From Rhodoplanes azumiensis (lineage in GTDB: Bacteria > Pseudomonadota > Alphaproteobacteria > Rhizobiales > Xanthobacteraceae), in NCBI RefSeq assembly GCF_042682915.1, contig NZ_JBHUIW010000017.1, positions 62,001 to 126,000 on the forward strand: a stretch of DNA of 64,000 nucleotides. Reading direction: 5' to 3'. The position numbers were made by a program, and so were the translations under genes. The notes under the pieces were generated by a model that was given only the letters and a program-made list of their open reading frames with translations, was not told where the DNA came from and ran no database searches. Positions 20,226 to 28,921 of this stretch are shown one piece after another; the first letter of the stretch is position 1; each line of letters opens with the position of its first letter.

Positions 20226-21105
20226 GGCACTACCTCCCTCGAGGGGTCGACAACGATTTCCTATCAAGGGCTTACACCAGATAGGCCGGTCCGACAAACG
20301 GATCGGCGGCAGCGCGCCGCCGGGCGTGAGCACGCTCCCGCCAGAAACCGTTCGACATTATTCAGCGTTCTCTCTCGACAACTTGTCAACTCTGCTTGAC
20401 GCCCGACCATGTCCTCCGGGAAGCCCATGGCGGGATACGGAAACCCGAAAAACTACCTCAAGCTCTCGCTCGTGTCATGTGCCGCCCGTCATCCGTCGGG
20501 GTCGACGGCCCGGTGCGGGCGCTTTGATATCCTTAGTAAGACGACCGGCCGACGGGTTCGCAATGCCGTCGTCGATTCCGAGACCGATGCGCCGGCTCCC
20601 GCGGACGATCCTGGCAAAGACGGCCGGCTGGTGGACGGGTTCCATGTCGGACTCGGCCACGACGAGTTCGACCGGATCGCTCGCGGGCGCACCCATCGCC
20701 TGGACTTCGACCCCGTCGTGCCGGCCGACCCGTTCGGTCCGGTCGATGTCGCCACGCCTTACGATCTGGTTCCCGACCACGGCATCGACCGGGGGCCATG
20801 CGGTGGCCCGCGTCGCCCTGGCGGCCGGGACGGTCGTCGGCCTCGCCCGGTGGTGGGCCGCCCTGCGATCGGCGTGACCCGGGCGATCGGGGCGGTCGCG
20901 GTCGGCACGGTCCGGGACGGCGTGCTGCGATCCGTCGGCCGCACGGCCGCACGGCCGCATCGGCACCGACCACACCGAGACGAGCGCGCGCGATCTGTTT
21001 CGGCGCTTGTCGTCGAGGCCGACCCGTGGGCCGACATCGGCACGGTGACCCAGACGCGTCCGAAGGCCTGATCGCGCCCGACCGTCATGGCGATCCGGGA
21101 TCGCC
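20226..21105. other. Large intergenic region with a doubtful, possibly decayed reading frame
   Basis: About 880 bases between dxs and the CdaR-type gene. A plus-strand frame from 20409 to 21071 is open for 220 codons. Two stretches of it look protein-like: DGRLVDGFHVGLGHDEFDR through PVDVATPYDLVPDHGIDRG, and SALVVEADPWADIGTVTQ near the end. The part between is Arg/Pro-rich noise that reads better in a different frame (AVARVALAAGTVVGLARWW). This could be a small unknown gene with compensating shifts, or a decayed one. No family was recognised. Confidence 0.3.
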
Positions 21106-22290
21106 TCACGACTTCGGGGCCGACGCCGGATCGGCGCCGAGCGCGATCCAGGTCAGCACCGCGTCGTGGAAGCGACGCGCCGGGGCGAGGCCGGTGATCT
21201 CCTCGAACTGCCGCAGCCGATAGGCGAGCGTGTTGCGGTGGATGCCGAGCGCCGAGGCCGCCGCGCTGGCGTCGAGATTGGCGGCCAGCACGGCCGCGAC
21301 GGTGTCGCGCAGCGCCGGACGCCTGGCGAAGGCCGCCGCGATGCGGGCGGCGAGCGGCTGCGCCGCCGCGCCGCCGTCACCCGCCATCAGGCGGTCGCGC
21401 AGATAGTCGGCGAGCAGCGGCTCCTCCGTCACGGCCCGCACCGGGAGCCGCTTGCCGGCGCGGAGAAGCGCGAAGCGCGCCTGCCGGAACGAGGCCGGGA
21501 ACCGCCCCGGCGCCGCCCGTCCGCCGACGCCGCCGCGCACTACCAGCCCGGAGCGGTGGGCCAGATCCCGCCGCACCGCATGGACGCGGGCGAGCAGCGC
21601 CGCGTCGGGCGGGCCGGAGGAAGCGAACAGCACCGCGACGGCCTTCTCCAGCGTGCCGACGAAATCGGCCGGCCGCAGCGTGCCGCTGTGCCGCAGGTGA
21701 GTCTCGCTGTCGGCGAGCGGCATCGCGGCGAGGGTGCCGACCCCCTCGGTCGCCGTCGCGTCGGGAGCGACGCCGGCGTCGGCCGCGAACAGCGCGACGA
21801 TCCGGGCCGGCTCGACGTCGAAGCCGACCGAGCGGGCGAGCCGGCGCGCGGCCGCCGGCAGCTCGTCGCCCTCGTGCATCAGGAGGAGCTGGGTGAACTC
21901 CTCGCGCATCCGCCGCGTCGCGCCGGACTCCCGCTGCAGCGACTCGCGCTCCAGCACCAGCTCGGTGATCATCTTCACCAGCTGGGCGGTCGCGCGCACC
22001 TCGGGCGGATCGCCGAACACCCCGACGACGCCGATCGGGCGCTCGCCCTGGAGGATCGGCATGTTGATGCCCTGCAGGGCGCCCGGATAGCGGGCGAGCT
22101 CGTCCGCGAAGATCTCGATGGTCTCGCCGTGCTCGATGGCGATACGGGCGCCCATGTGCACGGTGCCGATCCGGTGCGGATGCCCGGAGGCGATAATCTG
22201 GCCCCGCAGATCCATAAGATTCACGTTGCGGTGCACGACCGGGATGATGATGTCGACGATCCGCTGGGCGAGGTCGGGGCTGATGTGCAT
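21106..22290 (-). CDS. CdaR-type sugar-diacid regulator (PucR/HTH_30 C-terminus)
   Basis: Transcription regulator of 394 residues. It has an N-terminal sugar-diacid recognition domain (HISPDLAQRIVDIIIPVVHR, then NLMDLRGQIIASGHPHRIG) and a C-terminal PucR-type helix-turn-helix (NLDASAAASALGIHRNTLAY). Family members sense glycerate, glucarate or related acids. It diverges from a GntP permease, its probable target. The start at 22290 is chosen over 22317 because the upstream ATG lies inside a palindrome (22302-22320) that looks like an operator. Confidence 0.88.
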   Translation of the reverse strand: MHISPDLAQRIVDIIIPVVHRNVNLMDLRGQIIASGHPHRIGTVHMGARIAIEHGETIEIFADELARYPGALQGINMPILQGERPIGVVGVFGDPPEVRATAQLVKMITELVLERESLQRESGATRRMREEFTQLLLMHEGDELPAAARRLARSVGFDVEPARIVALFAADAGVAPDATATEGVGTLAAMPLADSETHLRHSGTLRPADFVGTLEKAVAVLFASSGPPDAALLARVHAVRRDLAHRSGLVVRGGVGGRAAPGRFPASFRQARFALLRAGKRLPVRAVTEEPLLADYLRDRLMAGDGGAAAQPLAARIAAAFARRPALRDTVAAVLAANLDASAAASALGIHRNTLAYRLRQFEEITGLAPARRFHDAVLTWIALGADPASAPKS

Positions 22291-22301
22291 GGTCGCCGCC
22301 T

Positions 22302-22320
22302 TTTGTGCATGACGCACAAA
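22302..22320. promoter_or_regulatory. Palindromic operator candidate between cdaR-like gene and gntP
   Basis: Perfect 7-bp arms TTTGTGC and GCACAAA separated by five bases, 12 bases upstream of the regulator start and in the shared divergent control region. Its position fits autoregulation plus control of the permease. Inferred from symmetry and context only. Confidence 0.55.
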
Positions 22321-22515
22321 AACGGATTAGCGAGCGCGGGCCTTCGCAGCAAGCTTCCTGTTCGCGCCGCGCGCCGCCGCGCCTATCCTCGAACCGTACT
22401 CACCGGCGCAGATCGAGCCTTCGCTCTCCCCCGCCGTGCTTCGTTCCGGAGCACGGAGCGCTGTCCTTCGCCTCCGCGTCAGTCGTCCCGCTGGAGCCTT
22501 CGCTGGAAGGACACC

Positions 22516-23856
22516 ATGACAACGGAACTCTATCTGCTGGTGCTCGCCGCCAGCATCGTCCTGCTTCTCGTGCTCACGATCGCGGTGAAGCTGCACCCGT
22601 TCGTGGCGCTGGTCACCACCACGGCCTTCGTCGGCTTCGCCACCGGCATGCCGCTCGATCAGATCCTGAAATCGATCGAGGGCGGCATCGGAGGCTTCCT
22701 CGGCATGCTGGCGCCCATCCTCGTGCTCGGCGCGATCGTCGGCAAGATGATGGAGGTCTCGGGCGGCGCCGAGCGGCTCGCCCGCGCGCTCATCCGCCTC
22801 ATGGGCAAGCGCAACACCCACTGGGCCATGATGGTGGTCGGCTACATCTGCGGCATCCCGGTGTTCTTCCAGGTCGGCATCGTGCTCCTGATGCCGCTTC
22901 TGTTCAGTGTCGCGCGGGCCGCCGGCATGTCGCTCGTGATGGTCGGCCTGCCGATGATCATCGGCCTGTTCACGGTCCATTGCGTGGTGCCGCCGCACCC
23001 GGCCGCGACCGCCGTGGCCGTCGCCCTGCACGCCGATCTCGGCAAGGTGATCCTCTACGGCCTGATCGTCGGCCTGCCGGCGGCCGCGGTCGCCGGCCCG
23101 ATCTTCGGTCGGATGATCGGCGACAAGTTCACGCTGCAGCCGCCCGAGCGGCTCAAGCAGATCGCCGCCCTGCCGGACGAGGCGCTGCCCCGCCTGGACG
23201 TCACGCTGATCACCATCCTGTGCCCGCTGATCCTGATGATCAGCAAGACCGTGTTCGAGATGGCGCTCGGACCGAAGCACCCGATCATGCCGATCGTGAG
23301 CTTCGTCGGCCAGCCGATCACGGCGCTGTTCATCGCCGCGATCCTGTCCTACTTCACGCTCGGGCTGGCCCGCGGCCGTACCATGACGTCGCTGCGCGAG
23401 TTCAGCGAGCAGGCGATCGGGCCGATGGCCGCCATCCTGGTCATCATCGGGGCGAGCGGCGCCTTCAACAAGGTGCTGATGGACTCCGGCATCGGCGCCG
23501 CCCTAAAGGTGGTGCTGACCGCCTGGCAGATCGACCCCTATCTGCTCGCCTGGGGCACGGCGCTGATCATGCACATCGCCATCGGCGGCGCGACCATCGC
23601 GATGCTCACGACCGTCGGCCTGATCCTGCCGATCCTGCCGCTCTATCCGGGCGTCGACCCGGCGCTCGTCGCGGTCGCCATCGGCATCGGCACGATCGGC
23701 TTCTCGCACGTCAACGATCCGGGCTTCTGGTTCGTCAAGGAGTACTTCGGGCTGTCGATGCCCGACATGTTCAAGACCTACACGGCGTCGACCGTCATCG
23801 CCGCCTTCGTCGGACTGGCCGCCCTGATGGCCTTCCGGTTCGCCATCGGCGCTTGA
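22516..23856 (+). CDS. GntP-family permease (gluconate/organic acid:H+ symporter)
   Basis: Inner-membrane transporter of 446 residues with about 12-14 membrane spans. Family blocks are visible: GGIGGFLGMLAPILVLGAIVG, CGIPVFFQVGIVLLMPLLFS and VPPHPAATAVAVALHADLG. Start at the ATG at 22516 behind GGAAGGACACC. The adjacent divergent CdaR-type regulator suggests a sugar-acid substrate such as glycerate or a related hydroxy acid. It is followed after 13 bases by a metallohydrolase gene, probably cotranscribed. Confidence 0.9.
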   Translation: MTTELYLLVLAASIVLLLVLTIAVKLHPFVALVTTTAFVGFATGMPLDQILKSIEGGIGGFLGMLAPILVLGAIVGKMMEVSGGAERLARALIRLMGKRNTHWAMMVVGYICGIPVFFQVGIVLLMPLLFSVARAAGMSLVMVGLPMIIGLFTVHCVVPPHPAATAVAVALHADLGKVILYGLIVGLPAAAVAGPIFGRMIGDKFTLQPPERLKQIAALPDEALPRLDVTLITILCPLILMISKTVFEMALGPKHPIMPIVSFVGQPITALFIAAILSYFTLGLARGRTMTSLREFSEQAIGPMAAILVIIGASGAFNKVLMDSGIGAALKVVLTAWQIDPYLLAWGTALIMHIAIGGATIAMLTTVGLILPILPLYPGVDPALVAVAIGIGTIGFSHVNDPGFWFVKEYFGLSMPDMFKTYTASTVIAAFVGLAALMAFRFAIGA

Positions 23857-23869
23857 GAGGAGAACTCCC

Positions 23870-24706
23870 ATGAAAGTCACGGTCGCGATGGACAACAACG
23901 TCCCGATCAGCGCGCCGCTGCCGCTCACGGCCGAGCACGGCGCCGCCTTCCTGATCGAGGTCGACGGCAAGACGATCCTCTACGACACCGGCCAGACCGG
24001 CGCCGTGACGGGCAACATCGCGCTGCTCGGCAAGCACCCGCAGACGCTCGACACGGTGGTGATCAGCCATGGCCATTACGACCATGTCGGCGGGCTCGTG
24101 CGGGTGCTGCAGGAGGCCCGCAAGGACGTCGAGGTGGTGATGCACGCCAAAGTGTTCGGCGATCGATACTCGGTCGCGGGCGGCCGGCGACGGCCGATCG
24201 GCGTGCCCTATCCGGAGGACTATCTGCGCTCGCTCGGCGGCGTCTGGGATCTGCGCGAGACGCCGCGCCGGCTCACCCCGCATCTGTGGTTCTCCGGGAC
24301 GGTGCCGCGCGTCACCGACTTCGAGTTCGGCGACACCTGGCTGGTGCTGCGCGGCGAGGCGGGCGACGTGCAGGATCCGATCGAGGACGACGCCGTGCTC
24401 TACTGCGAGGGCGAACGCGGCCTGATCGTGATCGGCGGCTGCAGCCATTCCGGGCTCGTCAACATCGTCAGGCACGGCTTCGCCGTGACCGGGCTCGACC
24501 GACTGCAGGGCTTCGTCGGCGGCACCCATCTCGGCCCGGTCTCGCAGGATCAGCAGGACAAGACGATCGCGCAGCTCGTCGCCTGGAATCCGGAGTTCGT
24601 CGCCGCCAATCACTGCACCGGATTCGCCATGATGGCGCGCCTGAAGGAGGCGTTCGGCCAGCGCTTCATCCCGGCCTTCGTGGGCGAGTCGATCACCACG
24701 AGCTGA
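23870..24706 (+). CDS. MBL-fold metallohydrolase (dihydropterin-RFAP synthase-like)
   Basis: Metallo-beta-lactamase-fold protein of 278 residues with the HxHxDH metal motif in VVISHGHYDHVGG (about residues 63-75). A later His (GCSHSG) and the C-terminal AANHCTGF complete the site. The layout matches proteins named after the archaeal methanopterin enzyme, which in bacteria are of unknown function. Cotranscription with the GntP permease (13-bp gap) hints at a role in the same acid pathway, for example a lactonase or esterase-like step; this is inference. Confidence 0.82.
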   Translation: MKVTVAMDNNVPISAPLPLTAEHGAAFLIEVDGKTILYDTGQTGAVTGNIALLGKHPQTLDTVVISHGHYDHVGGLVRVLQEARKDVEVVMHAKVFGDRYSVAGGRRRPIGVPYPEDYLRSLGGVWDLRETPRRLTPHLWFSGTVPRVTDFEFGDTWLVLRGEAGDVQDPIEDDAVLYCEGERGLIVIGGCSHSGLVNIVRHGFAVTGLDRLQGFVGGTHLGPVSQDQQDKTIAQLVAWNPEFVAANHCTGFAMMARLKEAFGQRFIPAFVGESITTS

Positions 24707-24759
24707 AACCGGGTGCCCTTCGCCGCGCCCGTCGTGCGTCGTCGATGGCTTCGCAAGCC

Positions 24760-24855
24760 TTGGTCGTCCCGGGGCGGCGCGCAAGCGCCGAGCCCGGGCC
24801 CCAACCCCGGTCTGTCGTGAGATCCCGGGCAGTTCTGCAAAGGCCCGTCGTCACT
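24760..24855. repeat. Dispersed intergenic palindromic repeat, copy 3
   Basis: GTCGTCCCGGGGCGGCGCGC then AAGCGCCGAGCCCGGGCCCC and a degenerate right half ending GTCGTCACTCCGG. It lies between the convergent metallohydrolase and pirin genes and reaches the pirin stop region. Confidence 0.68.
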
Positions 24856-25765
24856 CCGGCAGCGGGATGAACTCGCTCTCGCCCGGCACGGCGGCGAAGC
24901 GGCCGGCCTTCCAATCGGCCTTGGCGGCCTCGATGCGGTCCTTCCGTGACGAGACGAAGTTCCACCAGATGTAGCGCGGCCCGTCCAGCGGTGCGCCGCC
25001 GAGGATCGCGAGCCGCACCGGCGTCAGCGCCGTCACGGTGATGCGGTCGCCGGGTCGGAAGACGAGCAGCCGCCCGGCCTCGAAGCGGTCGCCGGCGATG
25101 TCGATCGCGCCCGACACCAGATAGATGGCGCGCTCCTCCGCGGCGGGGTCGAGCGGCAGCAGCGCGCCGGTCTCCATCGTCACGTCGGCGAACAGAGTCT
25201 CGGATGCGGTCGCGAGCGGCGAGGTGCGGCCGAACAGCGTGCCGGCGACGACGCGCACGCGCTTGCCTTCGGCCGTCTCGACCGGCAGCGCGGCGACGTC
25301 GTGATGCATGAAAGCCGGCGCGCTCTCCTCGCGGGCAGCCGGCAACGCCACCCAGCATTGCAGCCCGTGCAGCGGCTCGCCGCCGCCGCGGTGGTCGGCC
25401 GCGGTGCGCTCGGAATGGGCGATGCCCGAGCCGGCGCTCATCCAGTTGACGGCGCCGGGGCGGATCGCCTGGGCGGTGCCTAGACTGTCGCGATGGACGA
25501 TCTCGCCCTCGAACAGATACGTCACGGTGGCGAGGCCGATATGCGGATGCGGCCGCACGTCGAGCCCGTCACCCGCCTTGAACTCGGCCGGTCCCATCTC
25601 GTCGAGGAAGACGAACGGGCCGACCATCCGGCGGCGCGCCGAGGGCAGCGCCCGGCGCACCGCGAAGCCGCCGATGTCGCTGGTGCGCGGCACGATCACG
25701 TGCGCGATGGCGTCGCACGCGAAGGCGTCGCCTTGGGCGGGGTCGTTCGCCGGGAAGAAGCTCAT
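24851..25765 (-). CDS. Pirin family protein
   Basis: Cupin-type protein of 304 residues. The N-terminal cupin holds the metal-ligand block RPHPHIGLATVTYLFEGE, followed by GAVNWMSAGSGIAHSER, both diagnostic for pirins. The C-terminal cupin is less conserved and ends with the family block GPRYIWWNFVSS. Bacterial pirins include quercetin dioxygenases and redox sensors; the specific role is unknown. It lies 59 bases downstream of xseB on the same strand. Confidence 0.92.
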   Translation of the reverse strand: MSFFPANDPAQGDAFACDAIAHVIVPRTSDIGGFAVRRALPSARRRMVGPFVFLDEMGPAEFKAGDGLDVRPHPHIGLATVTYLFEGEIVHRDSLGTAQAIRPGAVNWMSAGSGIAHSERTAADHRGGGEPLHGLQCWVALPAAREESAPAFMHHDVAALPVETAEGKRVRVVAGTLFGRTSPLATASETLFADVTMETGALLPLDPAAEERAIYLVSGAIDIAGDRFEAGRLLVFRPGDRITVTALTPVRLAILGGAPLDGPRYIWWNFVSSRKDRIEAAKADWKAGRFAAVPGESEFIPLPE

Positions 25766-25824
25766 CCGGGCCTCCGGGGGTACGAGGCGGTATTATGCGA
25801 GGCGTCGGGCCCGACGCGGGCGGA

Positions 25825-26076
25825 TCATCCGACGTCGAGCGGCTCGGTGCCCTTCGGCTTGCCGGCGGCGTCGAGCGTGATCTTCTGCACGCGCGCCTCG
25901 GCCTGGGTCAGCAGTTCCTCGCAGCGGCGCTTCAGGCTCTCGCCGCGCTCGTAGATCGCGACCGATTCCTCCAGCGGCACGTTGCCGCTCTCCAGGCGCT
26001 CGACGATGCTCTCGAGCTCTTCGAGCGCGCGCTCGAAGGCGAGCGTCGCGACCTCGGCTTGCTTCTTCTCGGCCAT
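25825..26076 (-). CDS. xseB: Exodeoxyribonuclease VII small subunit
   Basis: Small helical subunit (83 residues) that binds XseA; together they degrade single-stranded DNA. The motif FERALEELESIVERLESGNVPLEESV followed by YERG and LLTQAEARVQKI is characteristic (quoted here only in part: LEELESIVERLESG is the core). Start is the ATG at 26076. In many Rhizobiales xseB lies next to dxs; here they are separated by the CdaR/GntP/metallohydrolase block and pirin. Confidence 0.95.
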   Translation of the reverse strand: MAEKKQAEVATLAFERALEELESIVERLESGNVPLEESVAIYERGESLKRRCEELLTQAEARVQKITLDAAGKPKGTEPLDVG

Positions 26077-26149
26077 CCTGTCCGTCGACTCCGGTTGTCT
26101 CGGGCCGCAGAAGAGCCCGGCGCGGGGCATTTGTCCACCGCCGGCGGCG

Positions 26150-27559
26150 CTACGTCGTGGGCATGCTCGCCGGGATCGAGGCGTCGGCGGTGCGCGGCTC
26201 GGCGTGGCCGATGGCGCGGCGAATCTCGGGGAAGCGCCGGCGCAGGTCGCGCTCCAGCGCGTCGACCGCCTCGTGGACGTCGATGACGCTGCGGGCCGGA
26301 TCGATGTGGCAGTGGAACACCACGATCTCGCCCTCGGAGGTCTCGCGCACCCGCACGTCGTGGACGTTGCGCAGCGCCTCGTGCTCGCGGACGAGGTCGG
26401 CGAGCGCGCGCGACAGCGCGGCGACCCGCTCGGCCGTCGCGTCGCGGCCCGGGATGTTGGGCGCCTGCAGCGGCTCGATATGGGTCTCGACCTCGACCGA
26501 GGGGCCGAGCTCGGCGGCGACGGCGTCCTCGAGCGCGCTGGCGATCTCGTGGGCGGCGCCCATCGGCATGTCACCGTCGACCTCGATGTCGAGCGCGACC
26601 GCGAGCCGCTCGCCGATCGCCTGCACGGTGAGGTGATGGACGGCGAGTCCGCGGTTGCGGGCGATCACCATGATGCGCTCCTGCACCGACTCGTCGTCGA
26701 GCGCCACCGGCGTGGTCGTGATCGTCACGTCGGCGTCGGCGTCGCCGAGCGTCGCCGCGATGGCGTCCTGCAGCACGCCCTTGAGGGCGGCGACGCGATC
26801 GAGCGGCAGGGTGCGCGGCACCGCGATCGCGAGATCGACGAAATGCCGCGGCCCGACGGTGCGGACCCGCAGCCGCTCGACCCGCACGACGCCGGCGACG
26901 CCGGAGACGACGCGCGACACCCGGTCGCGCACGCCGGGCGGGGCGGCGTCCATCAGCGCCTCGATGGTGCGGCGGCTCATGCGCAGGCCGAGTGCCGCGA
27001 TGATGACGGCGACGACGAGCGCGGCCGCCGCGTCGCCCCAGCCGTAGCCCCAGGCGGACAGCCCGAGCCCGACGACGACGGCGACCGAGCCGTACATGTC
27101 GGAGGCGAAGTGGAGCGAGTCGGCCTCCAGGGCCTGGCTGCCGGTCTCGCGCGCCGTCTTCTTCAGCACGTGGGCGCGCCAGCCGTTGACCCCCATCTCG
27201 ACCGCCAACACGGCGAAGGGCAGGAGCGAGAAGGTCGGCGCGCTGCCGCCCTCGCGCAGGCGCTGCACGGCCTCCACGGCGACGCCGCCGGCGAGCAGGA
27301 ACAGGAGCGCCGTCTCGGCGAGCGCGGCGAGGCTTTCCACCTTGCCGTGGCCGTAGTGATGGCTGGCGTCCGGCGGCTTGTCGGAGACCCGGACCGCGTA
27401 CCAGGTGACGAGTGTGGCGCCGAGATCGATCAGGCTGTGCAGGGCGTCGGAGATCAGCGCGAGGCTGCCGATCGCGACGCCGATGACGAACTTGGCGCAG
27501 GCGAGCGTGCCGCTCGCGGCGACCGAGACGGCGGCCACCCGCTCCTTCTTGCTCAGCAT
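26150..27559 (-). CDS. Cation diffusion facilitator transporter with extended C-terminus
   Basis: Divalent-metal/H+ antiporter of the CDF family. Metal-site residues are visible in SDALHSLIDLG (TM2) and SLHFASDMYGS (TM5), plus the HHYGHGKVESL loop. The protein is 469 residues, longer than the usual 300. After the membrane domain (to about residue 205) come what look like two tandem dimerisation/ferredoxin-like domains, the second containing VFHCHIDPARSVIDVHE. The start at 27559 (MLSKKERVAAVSV) fits the family. Metal specificity is undetermined. Confidence 0.9.
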   Translation of the reverse strand: MLSKKERVAAVSVAASGTLACAKFVIGVAIGSLALISDALHSLIDLGATLVTWYAVRVSDKPPDASHHYGHGKVESLAALAETALLFLLAGGVAVEAVQRLREGGSAPTFSLLPFAVLAVEMGVNGWRAHVLKKTARETGSQALEADSLHFASDMYGSVAVVVGLGLSAWGYGWGDAAAALVVAVIIAALGLRMSRRTIEALMDAAPPGVRDRVSRVVSGVAGVVRVERLRVRTVGPRHFVDLAIAVPRTLPLDRVAALKGVLQDAIAATLGDADADVTITTTPVALDDESVQERIMVIARNRGLAVHHLTVQAIGERLAVALDIEVDGDMPMGAAHEIASALEDAVAAELGPSVEVETHIEPLQAPNIPGRDATAERVAALSRALADLVREHEALRNVHDVRVRETSEGEIVVFHCHIDPARSVIDVHEAVDALERDLRRRFPEIRRAIGHAEPRTADASIPASMPTT

Positions 27560-27857
27560 GGTCGCGGTCGCTTCCCCGTCGTCGCGACGGCCCGCACCTT
27601 CGCGCCGAAGGTCGCACCGTGCAGAATGCCCGTACCCGCCGGTCGGGTGCGCGGCCCGATCGCGCACACCAGGATAGCCGATCGCGGTCGGGCATTCACG
27701 GCGGCCGCCACCACCCGCCGGACCGTCGGTGGGACCTCGGATCGAGACGACGCCCCGGCCGGGTGGGGCGGCCGCCCCGCGGACCTGTCGCCGCCAATTG
27801 CGGCATCAACGTGCCGCAGCGCAGCAGAGCCGACGATTTCTCACAGCGTCGGATGTC

Positions 27858-28721
27858 TCAAAGCATCTCCAGCGCCGTCTTGCGAACCGGTGGCGGGAAG
27901 GCGCGATCGAGCGCTTCGAGATCCTGGGCGTCGAGCGCAAGATCCAGGGCGCCGCGATTCTCGCGCACATGCGCCGGGTCGCCGGCGCGCGGGATGGCGA
28001 TCGTGCCGGGCCGGCGCAGCGCGAAGGCGAGCGCCACCTGGGCCGGCGTCGCGCCGTGGCGGGCCGCGATCGCGACGAGCGCGCGGTGCTTCAGGACGCG
28101 GCCCTGCTCGATCGGCGAGTAGGCCATCACCGGGATCTTGTGCCGCTCGCACCAGGGCAGGAGATCGAACTCGATGCCGCGCCGGGTCGGGTTGTAGAGC
28201 ACCTGATTGGTCGCCACCGCGCCGCCGCCGGGCGCGGCGAAAAGCGCCTCCATGTCGTCGGTGTCGAGATTGCTGACGCCCCAGTGGCGGATTTTTCCGG
28301 CACGCTGCAGGGTCTCGAACGCTGCGATCGTCTCCTCGAACGGCACGCCGCCGCGCCAGTGCAGCAGATAGAGGTCGATGCGGTCGGTCGAAAGCCGCTT
28401 CAGGCTCGCCTCGCAGGCCTTCACGGTGCCGGTGCGCGAGGCATTGCCGGGCAAGACCTTGTCGACCACGAAGACGGCGTCGCGGCGGCCCGCGACGGCG
28501 CGGGCCACGACCTCCTCGGCGCCGCCGTCGGCATACATCTCGGCGGTGTCGATCAGCGTCATGCCGAGATCGATGCCGAGCTGCAGCGCGGCGACCTCCT
28601 GTGCCGGCGAGCGCAGGCCTTCGCCCATCCCCCAGGTGCCGAGCCCGAGCACCGGCACGGCCTCGCCGGAGGGCAGACGGGTGGTCGGAACGGCGGAGAG
28701 AGGCGGGGAGGAGGTGCGCAT
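27858..28721 (-). CDS. Aldo/keto reductase
   Basis: NADPH-dependent carbonyl reductase, 287 residues, TIM-barrel fold. Catalytic residues are in DTAEMYADGGAEEVV (Asp, Tyr) with the later Lys in VVDKVLPG and His in YLLHWRGGVP. The C-terminal cofactor loop is IAIPRAGDPAHVREN. Start at 28721. It is divergent from a second, dissimilar aldo/keto reductase 200 bases away. Substrate unknown. Confidence 0.9.
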   Translation of the reverse strand: MRTSSPPLSAVPTTRLPSGEAVPVLGLGTWGMGEGLRSPAQEVAALQLGIDLGMTLIDTAEMYADGGAEEVVARAVAGRRDAVFVVDKVLPGNASRTGTVKACEASLKRLSTDRIDLYLLHWRGGVPFEETIAAFETLQRAGKIRHWGVSNLDTDDMEALFAAPGGGAVATNQVLYNPTRRGIEFDLLPWCERHKIPVMAYSPIEQGRVLKHRALVAIAARHGATPAQVALAFALRRPGTIAIPRAGDPAHVRENRGALDLALDAQDLEALDRAFPPPVRKTALEML

Positions 28722-28921
28722 GGGGGACTCACGGTGGCGGGCGAGGAGGCGGCTGCCCGTTCCTAACGCGCGAAGACGGCTACGGCCAAGACGCTGCGCC
28801 GCACGTCCGGGCTGCGGCCGGTTCGATCCGCGCCAGGGGTCGATCAGCCGATCGCCCGCCGCCATTGCGTTCGCGGCTCCGCGGCGGCAAGGAGGGGCGG
28901 CATTTCGGAAAGGCAATCGCG

